Shown here piece by piece: positions 1 through 5,491 of a stretch of 5,491 nt of DNA. Positions within the stretch are counted from its first letter, which is position 1, and the number at the start of each line of letters is the position of its first letter. Under the pieces are notes generated by a model. The model made no database searches and was not told where the DNA came from. It saw only the letters and a program-made list of their open reading frames with translations. This stretch comes from Immundisolibacteraceae bacterium (GTDB lineage Bacteria; Pseudomonadota; Gammaproteobacteria; Immundisolibacterales; Immundisolibacteraceae), in contig JAESTY010000346.1 of the NCBI GenBank assembly GCA_016763355.1, positions 1 to 5,491 of the forward strand. The letters are read 5' to 3'. Position numbers and translations under genes: made by a program.

Positions 1-939
1 GGCCCTGAACTACTCATTTCACTTGCAAATCAGCCATTTCCAGCCGAGCTGGTTGTTGTTGGTGACCCCCAGCAATTGCAAACCGCCGCACAGCGAATTG
101 GACTAACCCTACAGCTAGAAGCGGTAGATCTAACTGTTGACCCGCAGCGGCACCGTCCAGGTTACCTAAAATTACTCTCTAGCCCGCTTGCCACCCCAAC
201 AGTAGCACCCCAGCACCCCAGCATCGATAACGCAGCCGGCCTGATCGATGCACTAACCAGTGCAACTAAAATCTGTCAGCAGGGCCAGGCAGACGCTCTA
301 GTCACGGGACCAATCGACAAGTCTGTGATCAACCGAGCAGGCATAGCCTTTAGCGGCCATACCGAGCTGCTCGCACAATTGACGAATACCGAACAGGTGG
401 TGATGTTACTTGCCAGTGAATCACTCAAGGTCGCCCTGTTGACCACTCACATACCTCTTAAAGAGGTCGCCACTGCGGTGACCAGGGTAAAACTGATTCG
501 CACTCTGGAGATTATTCATCATGATCTGCAGCGGCTTTATCATTTGCCTAACCCCCGTATCGCTGTCTGCGGATTAAACCCGCATGCAGGTGAAGGCGGT
601 TATCTTGGTGATGAAGAAACCGATATCATAGAACCGGTCTTAAACCAGTTACGTGACAAGGGCATGGCCCTGTTAGGTCCATTACCTGCAGATACTGCTT
701 TTACACCCGAGGCACTTGCTCGCTGTGACCTGGTGCTAGCGATGTATCACGACCAGGGACTACCGCCGTTAAAGCAGAATGCAGACCACGACGCTATCAA
801 CGTAACCCTGGGGCTTCCGATCATCCGAACCTCTGTAGACCACGGCACCGCCTACGATTTGGCGGGTACTGGAGAAGCCAGCAGCGCCAGCTTTGTCAGA
901 GCGATCCACAGTGCAATTAACTTCACCAACCCAGGTTAG
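1..939 (+). CDS. pdxA: 4-hydroxythreonine-4-phosphate dehydrogenase PdxA (5' end cut off)
   Basis: PdxA oxidises 4-phosphohydroxy-L-threonine with NAD in the cytoplasm; the product decarboxylates and feeds pyridoxal 5'-phosphate (vitamin B6) synthesis through PdxJ. The frame is open from base 1, beginning with GPELLISLANQPFPAELVVVGD, which matches the family just after its N-terminal TPGEPAGIGP motif, so about 18 residues lie outside the window; 312 residues are visible. A TTG at 76 is internal and not the start. The metal-binding histidines known from E. coli PdxA (166, 211, 266) are all present: TTHIPL (visible residue 150), NPHAGEGG (195) and AMYHDQGLP (249). The substrate-region motifs TGPIDK and FSGHTE and the C-terminal TSVDHGTAYDLAGTG are also intact. 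It ends with TAG 10 nt before rsmA, and in many gammaproteobacteria these two genes follow surA. Nothing suggests inactivity. Identification is very secure. Confidence 0.97.
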   Translation, partial: GPELLISLANQPFPAELVVVGDPQQLQTAAQRIGLTLQLEAVDLTVDPQRHRPGYLKLLSSPLATPTVAPQHPSIDNAAGLIDALTSATKICQQGQADALVTGPIDKSVINRAGIAFSGHTELLAQLTNTEQVVMLLASESLKVALLTTHIPLKEVATAVTRVKLIRTLEIIHHDLQRLYHLPNPRIAVCGLNPHAGEGGYLGDEETDIIEPVLNQLRDKGMALLGPLPADTAFTPEALARCDLVLAMYHDQGLPPLKQNADHDAINVTLGLPIIRTSVDHGTAYDLAGTGEASSASFVRAIHSAINFTNPG

Positions 940-949
940 CGCTTTTTAA

Positions 950-1753
950 ATGGGCCCTAGAGAAAACGGACCACACCGAGCCCGCAAACGTTTCGGCCAA
1001 CATTTTCTGATTGATGCCAGTGCCATTGAGACCATTATCGACCTGCTTGACCACCCAATCAGTGGTAATGATCGCACCAGCTTGCTAGAAATTGGCCCTG
1101 GGCTAGGCGCTCTGACCGGGCCATTGGTGGATAGATTTAATGAGCTTACGGTCGTTGAAATTGACCGTGACCTGGCCGAACGGCTACGCCAACGTTTTGG
1201 TGACCAGCCAAACTTTCAACTCATTGAGCAGGACGCGCTGCAGCTCAACCTGAATCAAGTCAGTGATCGGCAGGTCACCATTATTGGTAATTTGCCTTAC
1301 AACATCTCGACTCCACTTCTGTTTCACCTGTTTGGCCAGCGGCAAAAAATTGAGTCAATGTTGTTCATGCTGCAAAAAGAAGTTGTGCAGCGAATGGCCG
1401 CTGATCCCGGTAGCAAACGTTACGGTCGCCTCAGTGTCATGACTCAGTATTACTGCGAGGTAGAAGCCCTACTGATTATCGAGCCCGAGAGTTTCGATCC
1501 GCCGCCCAAAGTAGACTCACAGATGGTTCGCCTACGCCCGAAACCAGCAGCAAAAATTAATCAGGCTACCGAGCAGCGCCTGGCCACCCTGGTATCCGCC
1601 GCCTTTGCTCAACGTCGTAAAACCCTGCGTAACACCCTCTCAGGGCATTGCACCACAGAGATGATCGAGGCCGCCGGTTGTGACCCTAAAGCCAGAGCCG
1701 AAACCCTGTCACTAGATCAGTTTATTGCGCTAGCAAATCAGTCCCCCGACTAA
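950..1753 (+). CDS. rsmA: 16S rRNA (adenine1518-N6/adenine1519-N6)-dimethyltransferase RsmA (KsgA)
   Basis: RsmA transfers four methyl groups from S-adenosylmethionine to two adjacent adenines in the 3' hairpin of 16S rRNA, a late checkpoint in 30S subunit assembly. The 267 residues compare with 273 in E. coli. Motifs run in family order: RKRFGQHFLID (12-22), the SAM-binding LLEIGPGLGALT (45-56), acidic VVEID with Glu70, the EQDA segment with Asp95, the catalytic GNLPYNIS (113-120), the SFDPPPKVDS segment (181-190) and the C-terminal AAFAQRRKTLRNTL (217-230). The ATG at 950 puts 11 residues before RKRFGQ, as in homologues. No good Shine-Dalgarno lies before it (only AGG at 933-935), so translation is probably coupled to pdxA 10 nt upstream. 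It ends with TAA. The apaG/apaH genes that often follow rsmA are absent; a converging gene comes next. Confidence 0.97.
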   Translation: MGPRENGPHRARKRFGQHFLIDASAIETIIDLLDHPISGNDRTSLLEIGPGLGALTGPLVDRFNELTVVEIDRDLAERLRQRFGDQPNFQLIEQDALQLNLNQVSDRQVTIIGNLPYNISTPLLFHLFGQRQKIESMLFMLQKEVVQRMAADPGSKRYGRLSVMTQYYCEVEALLIIEPESFDPPPKVDSQMVRLRPKPAAKINQATEQRLATLVSAAFAQRRKTLRNTLSGHCTTEMIEAAGCDPKARAETLSLDQFIALANQSPD

Positions 1754-1773
1754 ATCCAGCTCAATTTAAGCAA

Positions 1774-2502
1774 CTAGATCAATTCAACTTCGGTAACACC
1801 ACTAATTTCAGCGACCGTAGCTTCGATCCACTCTTCAACCTCAACAATTATCTGACTGGGGCTTTTATCCGCCACGTCAATCGGCACTCCAAAGCGCATA
1901 ACAATTTCACCGGGTTGCTTAACAAAGGAACGACGTCCCCAAAACTGCCCCGCGTTATGCGCAACCGGGATCACCTTAAACCCTGATTCCTTTGCCAGCA
2001 CCGCCCCGCCGAGCCGATAACGCCGTTTAGTACCCGGAGAAGTACGAGTGCCTTCAGGGAAAACCACCACCGAAATTCCAGAACGTAAACGGTCTGTACC
2101 CTGTTCGATGATCTGCTCCATCGCCTTTCGGCCCGCAGCCCTGTCAATCGCAATCGGCTTTAGTAACGACAGACCCCAGCCAAACAGCGGCACACGCATT
2201 AACTCTCGCTTCGCCACCCAGGTAAGAGGCTGATAAACCACCTGCAACGCCAGGGTTTCCCAGGTTGACTGGTGCTTACTCAAAAAAACTGCTGGGGTTT
2301 GCGCCAAATACTCCTGACCCTCGATGCGAAAACTAATGTTGCAGGTAATTCGCAGCCAGCTCAGAACCAGCCAGCACCAGGCGCTGGACACTTTAAATCG
2401 ATAAATCGGTGGGCCAAGTACAAACAACAGAATAACTAACGCGGCTATCGGAATACTGATCAGCATGCCAATAGAAAACAGCAGGGAGCGTATCGCCTTC
2501 AC
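1774..2502 (-). CDS. plsC: 1-acyl-sn-glycerol-3-phosphate acyltransferase, PlsC/LPLAT family
   Basis: This inner-membrane enzyme should acylate lysophosphatidic acid to phosphatidic acid in phospholipid synthesis. I place the start at GTG 2502: it overlaps the gmhB stop as GTGA and has AGGAG 7 nt upstream, giving 242 residues. An in-frame TTG at 2532 would add ten residues but lies inside gmhB with no clear signal. Residues 7-30 form a hydrophobic membrane segment, with a second hydrophobic stretch near 41-54. The family blocks are present: SKHQSTWETL (His77, block I), LLKPIAIDR (113-121, block II), VVFPEGTRT (146-154, block III) and VIPVAHNAG (177-185, block IV). Block I reads HX4E rather than the textbook HX4D; I recall the same variant in Pseudomonas-type homologues next to gmhB, so it is probably a subfamily trait. 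Substrate cannot be fixed by sequence alone, and an acyltransferase for another lysolipid is possible. It is last in the glyQ-glyS-gmhB-plsC run. Confidence 0.9.
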   Translation of the reverse strand: MKAIRSLLFSIGMLISIPIAALVILLFVLGPPIYRFKVSSAWCWLVLSWLRITCNISFRIEGQEYLAQTPAVFLSKHQSTWETLALQVVYQPLTWVAKRELMRVPLFGWGLSLLKPIAIDRAAGRKAMEQIIEQGTDRLRSGISVVVFPEGTRTSPGTKRRYRLGGAVLAKESGFKVIPVAHNAGQFWGRRSFVKQPGEIVMRFGVPIDVADKSPSQIIVEVEEWIEATVAEISGVTEVELI

Positions 2503-3017
2503 CTTTGAACTCCTGGCAACCGATCCACCCAATCCGCCAATGATGAATAGTCCCCATCGCCACCAACACGGACTGCATCAATTCCAACAGACTTCGCCGC
2601 CGCTAAATCGCGGGCCGAATCACCGACCATGACGGCCTGTTCTGGATTGAACCTGAAGCATTGCATTGCCCTCTGCAGCAACCCGCCGCGGGGCTTGCGG
2701 CAATCACAGTTAACCTCAGGCAGATGGGGGCAGAAAAACACCCCCTCTACACCCGCACCCTTGTGATGAAGTAGTTTTGACATTTTTCTGTGCATCGCGA
2801 ACAACTCAGCCCGGTTGTAATAACCTCGGCCGATGCCTGACTGATTAGTAATTACCAGCAGACGACAGCCGGCCTGAGTCAACCGGGCCATGGCTTGCAA
2901 ACTGCCGGTTTCGGGCAGCCACTGTGCCACGCTGCGAATATAGTCCGGTGAATCAACGTTGATCACACCATCGCGATCCAATAGCACCCACTTAGGTAAT
3001 CCAGCTCCAGCCACCAC
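2499..3017 (-). CDS. gmhB: D-glycero-beta-D-manno-heptose 1,7-bisphosphate 7-phosphatase (GmhB-type HAD hydrolase)
   Basis: GmhB removes the 7-phosphate of heptose 1,7-bisphosphate in the pathway to ADP-heptose for the LPS inner core, in the cytoplasm. The 172-residue protein has the HisB-subfamily HAD motifs: LLDRDGVIN with Asp14 (nucleophile) and Asp16, VITNQSGIGRGYY with Thr57 (motif II), RKP with Lys108 (motif III) and MVGDSARDLAAA with Asp133 (motif IV). A zinc site is visible as Cys96, His98, Cys104 and Cys106. The loop between His98 and Cys104 is only five residues, shorter than in E. coli GmhB and closer to HisB-N spacing, so specificity from sequence alone is not certain. The neighbours glyS and plsC match the gmhB position recalled from Pseudomonas. 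The start is GTG 3017 (GTG 3014 is an alternative), two bases after the glyS stop, with AGGG 6 nt upstream. It ends in TGA overlapping plsC. Confidence 0.88.
   Translation of the reverse strand: MVAGAGLPKWVLLDRDGVINVDSPDYIRSVAQWLPETGSLQAMARLTQAGCRLLVITNQSGIGRGYYNRAELFAMHRKMSKLLHHKGAGVEGVFFCPHLPEVNCDCRKPRGGLLQRAMQCFRFNPEQAVMVGDSARDLAAAKSVGIDAVRVGGDGDYSSLADWVDRLPGVQR
2510..2514 (-). promoter_or_regulatory. Shine-Dalgarno site that sets the plsC start
   Basis: The minus strand reads AGGAG, 7 nt before GTG at 2502-2500. The GTG overlaps the gmhB TGA as GTGA. This strong, well-spaced site favours the GTG over the upstream in-frame TTG at 2532 and indicates that plsC translation is coupled to gmhB. 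Confidence 0.8.
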
Positions 3018-3023
3018 CGTTAA

Positions 3024-3027
3024 CCCT
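3024..3027 (-). promoter_or_regulatory. Shine-Dalgarno site for gmhB
   Basis: The minus strand reads AGGG within the last sense codons of glyS, 6 nt before GTG at 3017-3015. A second GTG directly follows at 3014, so the exact first residue may differ by one. The placement inside glyS suggests coupled translation; if ribosomes stop early in glyS at 3793, gmhB would lose that coupling. Confidence 0.6.
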
Positions 3028-3790
3028 GCAAACAGGAAAAGTCTGCGACCTGCAGAAACAGCTGACGCATCTGAACCAGCAGCGCCAGGCGGTTACGACG
3101 CAACTCAGATTGTTCTGCCATCACCATGACCGCGTCAAAAAACTCATCAACGACCTGGCGAAGGCCAGCTAACTGCTGGCAGACCGCAACGTATTCGCGC
3201 TGCTTAACTAGCGGCATTAACAATTCGCCACAACTCATAAGCGCCTCGTAAAGCGCTTGCTCCTGTGGTTCAACTAGCAATTGCTGGTCCACAACATCTG
3301 CCGCAGGGTCTTTGGATTTGGCGAGAATATTAGCCACCCGCTTATTAGCCGCTGCAAGACTGGCCGCCGCCGGATTGCTGCGAAACTGTTGTAATGCCTG
3401 CAACCGCGCCTGGCCATCGGCTAACCGCTGCGGATCAACCGCCAGCACGGCCTCTATTTCATCATGGCGAAACCCGGCGTTTTCCTGATAGCTACGAAAC
3501 CTCTCCAGAATGAAGCTATTGACCTGGTCCGGTAGAGAGTCTTCACGTACAGACTCCGGCAAGCTCTTCATAGCTTCTGTCAGTAGTGGCAACAATGGCA
3601 GGTCGAGCCCAGCTTCTAGTTGAATTCGAATCACCCCCAGGGCCGCCCGCCTTAATGCAAACGGATCTTTATCACCAGTTGGCGCCGCACCTATCGCAAA
3701 GATGCCGATTAAAGTATCAATCCGATCAGTTAGTGCCAGAGCTTTACCAAGCCCAGTTTCAGGCAGCTTATCCCCAGCAAAGCGGGGTAA

Positions 3791-3793
3791 TTA
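3791..3793 (-). other. Premature in-frame TAA stop within glyS
   Basis: The minus strand reads GAA CAT TAA TTA CCC CGC. Aligning without gaps from the MGEYYA block to PRFAGD against E. coli GlyS as I recall it (MGMHYA to QYQPRFAGD), the TAA falls on a tyrosine. A single third-base change from TAT or TAC would create it. The following base is T, a context generally associated with efficient termination. TAA is also the normal stop of rsmA and of glyS itself in this window, so it is not a reassigned codon. Confidence 0.95.
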
Positions 3794-5108
3794 ATGTTCT
3801 CGTATTGCCTGACCGAGTTGGTTCGGCATTTGCGCAGCGGCGGCATAATACTCACCCATCACGCCCTGCAGCTCTGGAAACTCTCCAACCATATCTGCAA
3901 GCAGGTCAGCTTTACATAGACGTGCCGCCTCAGCTGCAAGTTCAGCACTAGCTTCAGTGCCGACCAAATCCTGCTGATCGGCAATGACGAATTTTATCAG
4001 CCGCTGTAAGCGCTGACTTTTGTCCTCCAGAGTGCCCAGTTTTTGCTGAAATACCACAGCCGAGAGCCCTTCTGCGAGCTGATTAAGACTGCGTTTACAG
4101 TCACTGTCCCAGAAAAACCGAGCATCGGCGAGTCTTGCCCGTAGTACCCGTTCGTTACCAGCGACAATCTCAGAGGTATCGCCAATATCGAGGTTAGCGA
4201 CGGTTATGAAATTCGGTAGCAGCTCTCCTGAGCTATCAAGCAGGTGAAAATACTTCTGGTGGCCGCCCATGGCGGCAATCAAGGCTTCAGCAGGAACCTG
4301 CAAAAACTCTTTATCAAAACTACCTAACACTGCGTTTGGCCATTCAACCAGGCTGGTCACTTCGTCGAGTAAAGCTGGCTCCATCACTGCAGTACCACCC
4401 AGGGTAGTAGCCAGAGCATTAACCTGATCGACGATCAGCTGCTGGCGAACTCCATAATCTGACACCACATGAGCCTGCTGCAAAGTTTGCAGATAACTAT
4501 CCGCATCTGCCAGCGTGACATTATGATTAGCGTGAAAACGATGGCCCCGGCTGTCACGGCTAGCATGAATACCGAATAGTTCTAGCTCAATCACTTCGCT
4601 ACCCAACAGGGCGACGATCCAGTGAACGGGTCGTACAAATTCTCCATCACCGCTGCCCCAGCGCATACGACGATCAATTGGTAATTGCCGCACTGCTTCA
4701 GCCAGCATGGTCGGTAACAGCTTTGTGGTGAGTTCCCCAGGTTGTACTGACTTGAACACCAGCCACTGACCTTTGTCGGTGGTCAGGGTTTCTAATTGGG
4801 CTGGCTCAACTCCGCATGAGCGTGCAAAACCCTGAGTCGCCCTGGTTGGCGCACCGCTATCGTCCCAGGCCGCTGCAACCGCAGGACCACGACGTTCCAG
4901 GCGCTGTTCTTGCTGTTGCTGTGCCACATCGTTAGCGCAAAATACCAGTCGTCGCGGCGCCGCATGCCAGCTCACCTGCTGCTGGCTATCAATCAATTCG
5001 GCTTTGGCCAGCTTCTCACCTAGCGCCTTAGCCAGGGCGACCGCTAACCGCTTTAAGGATTTTGGTGGTAATTCTTCGGTACCAATCTCAATCAACAGAT
5101 TATTGTGA

Positions 5109-5491
5109 TCACCCACGATTCTGCTCCTGCTGATTGCTTGCCTTTTTAGCTGGTTTTTTGTTGTTTGCCTGTTTACTCGGCTTCTGTTGTTCAGCGCCTT
5201 CAACCGCTGGCGGCTCAAATCTAGTCGCATAAGTGTTAGCGACTGCTCGGGCCATGGTTCTTACCCGCAGAATATATCGAGCCCGTTCAGTCACACCGAT
5301 AGCCCGGCGGGCATCCAGCAGATTAAAAGCGTGGGAAGCCTTTAACACCTGCTCATAAGCTGGCAACGGTAAATTGCCCTCAACAAGAGCCATGCATTGA
5401 GCTTCACTGGCGTCAAACTGACCCAGCAACTGATCAACATCGGCCCATTCAAAATTGTAAGCAGACTGCTCGACTTCATTTTGATGGAACA
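5109..5491 (-). CDS. glyQ: Glycine--tRNA ligase alpha subunit GlyQ (C-terminal part only)
   Basis: GlyQ is the catalytic alpha subunit of the tetrameric glycyl-tRNA synthetase, activating glycine with ATP and charging tRNA(Gly) together with GlyS. The window holds only the last 127 or so residues; the gene runs off the right edge and its start and promoter lie outside. The visible part begins FHQNEVEQSAYNFEWADVD and continues through LPLPAYEQVLKASHAFNLL and DARRAIGVTERARYILRVR, close to E. coli GlyQ. After the conserved helix ending VANTYATRFE, the protein carries a 34-residue tail rich in Lys, Gln, Asn, Pro and Ala (about 5112-5213), longer and more low-complexity than the short ending of E. 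coli GlyQ. The stop is TGA at 5111-5109, overlapping the glyS start by 8 nt, so the subunits are probably translated in a coupled way. Confidence 0.96.
   Translation of the reverse strand, partial: FHQNEVEQSAYNFEWADVDQLLGQFDASEAQCMALVEGNLPLPAYEQVLKASHAFNLLDARRAIGVTERARYILRVRTMARAVANTYATRFEPPAVEGAEQQKPSKQANNKKPAKKASNQQEQNRG
5124..5128 (-). promoter_or_regulatory. Shine-Dalgarno site that sets the glyS start
   Basis: The minus strand reads AGGAG inside the last codons of glyQ, 7 nt before GTG at 5116-5114. This chooses the GTG over an in-frame upstream start at 5230, which would add 38 residues that merely re-read the glyQ tail in another frame and have no counterpart in GlyS proteins. Confidence 0.8.

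Larger units (their letters stand above)
3020..5116 (-). pseudogene. glyS: Glycine--tRNA ligase beta subunit GlyS, interrupted by one in-frame TAA
   Basis: GlyS is the beta subunit of the bacterial alpha2beta2 glycyl-tRNA synthetase; it binds tRNA(Gly) and works with GlyQ, which holds the aminoacylation site. The start is GTG 5116, with AGGAG 7 nt upstream and an 8-nt overlap with glyQ; the protein then begins MGDHNNLLIEIGTEELPP, matching the family N-terminus. An in-frame reading of 698 codons plus the final TAA fits the usual length (689 in E. coli). Recognisable blocks are AAPRRL, LTTDKGQWL, RRMRWGSGDGEFVRPVHW, SLVEWPNAV, GGHQKYF, LADARFFWDSD, FQQKLGTL, and CKADLLADMVGEFPELQGVMG of the HD-like region. 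Codon 442 is TAA (3793-3791). The same frame then continues with LPRFAGDKLPETG, GDKDPFALRRAALGV, ASLAAANKRVANILAK and a C-terminal anticodon-binding domain ending VADFSCLQG. No frameshift is needed. As read, the product stops at 441 residues, without the C-terminal third. Because the enzyme is essential, a sequence error is a serious alternative to a true pseudogene. Confidence 0.93.

Noticed and set aside
1751..1768. Inverted repeat TAAAT...ATTTA between rsmA and plsC as a terminator.
   Set aside because: The stem is only five A-T pairs with an eight-base loop and no T-run; it is too weak to call.
1711..1781. Direct repeat ACTAGATCA at 1711-1719 and 1773-1781.
   Set aside because: It is a nine-base match, partly inside rsmA and overlapping the plsC stop, with no further copies noticed; chance is sufficient.
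1971..2587. Three further short open frames (1971-2153 minus, 2048-2233 plus, 2393-2587 minus) over plsC and the end of gmhB.
   Set aside because: They lie inside confidently identified genes in other frames and show no family motifs.
3020..3634. The C-terminal part of glyS as a separate gene starting at GTG 3634.
   Set aside because: The GTG is a valine inside the conserved segment FALRRAALGVIRI, has no well-spaced ribosome binding site, and the conserved frame continues upstream to the TAA at 3791.
3640..3793. A frameshift in glyS.
   Set aside because: Reading the bases between the two open parts shows the same frame on both sides with conserved sequence immediately after the stop, so a substitution is enough and no indel is needed.
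3791..3793. Stop codon reassignment (TAA read as tyrosine).
   Set aside because: TAA also ends rsmA and glyS at the expected family C-termini, so it works as a stop in this genome.
3586..3951. A 121-codon open frame on the + strand opposite the glyS stop region.
   Set aside because: It is antisense to strongly conserved GlyS sequence, shows no recognisable domain and has no clear Shine-Dalgarno. It is open only by chance of the codon composition on the other strand.
3997..4185. A 62-codon minus-strand frame inside glyS.
   Set aside because: It is an out-of-frame shadow; the GlyS frame over the same bases carries LADARFFWDSD and FQQKLGTL.

Overview
The window is a compact stretch of bacterial housekeeping chromosome, almost certainly from a gammaproteobacterium. 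Base composition looks close to half G+C by eye. The protein sequences resemble those of Pseudomonas and enteric relatives, for example a pdxA-rsmA pair, a two-subunit glycyl-tRNA synthetase, and glyS followed by a gmhB-like phosphatase and a PlsC acyltransferase. The exact genus cannot be read from the sequence. There is no gap over 300 bases without a gene, and I saw no RNA gene, CRISPR array, insertion sequence or phage feature.

Layout. On the + strand, the window opens inside pdxA (vitamin B6 synthesis), followed 10 nt later by complete rsmA/ksgA (16S rRNA adenine dimethylation). On the - strand, read from the right edge, come the C-terminal part of glyQ, then glyS, a gmhB-type heptose bisphosphate phosphatase and plsC. 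These four genes overlap or nearly touch (8-nt overlap, 2-nt gap, 4-nt GTGA overlap), which indicates one operon with coupled translation. The two gene groups converge, with only 20 bp between the rsmA and plsC stop codons and no convincing terminator there.

The most notable observation is in glyS. The reading frame is continuous from GTG at 5116 to TAA at 3020 and keeps family similarity along its whole length, except for one in-frame TAA at 3791-3793. That codon sits where E. coli GlyS, as I recall it, has a tyrosine. Glycyl-tRNA synthetase is essential, so this is either a sequencing/assembly error, a real nonsense mutation compensated elsewhere, or (less likely) recoding. Smaller points are a lysine/glutamine/asparagine-rich tail on GlyQ, an HX4E instead of HX4D motif in PlsC, a short zinc loop in GmhB, and start codons of plsC and glyS that are best placed at internal GTG codons with strong Shine-Dalgarno sequences.

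I do not see a previously undescribed system here. The genes serve cofactor synthesis, ribosome maturation, glycine charging of tRNA, and envelope lipid/LPS precursor synthesis.
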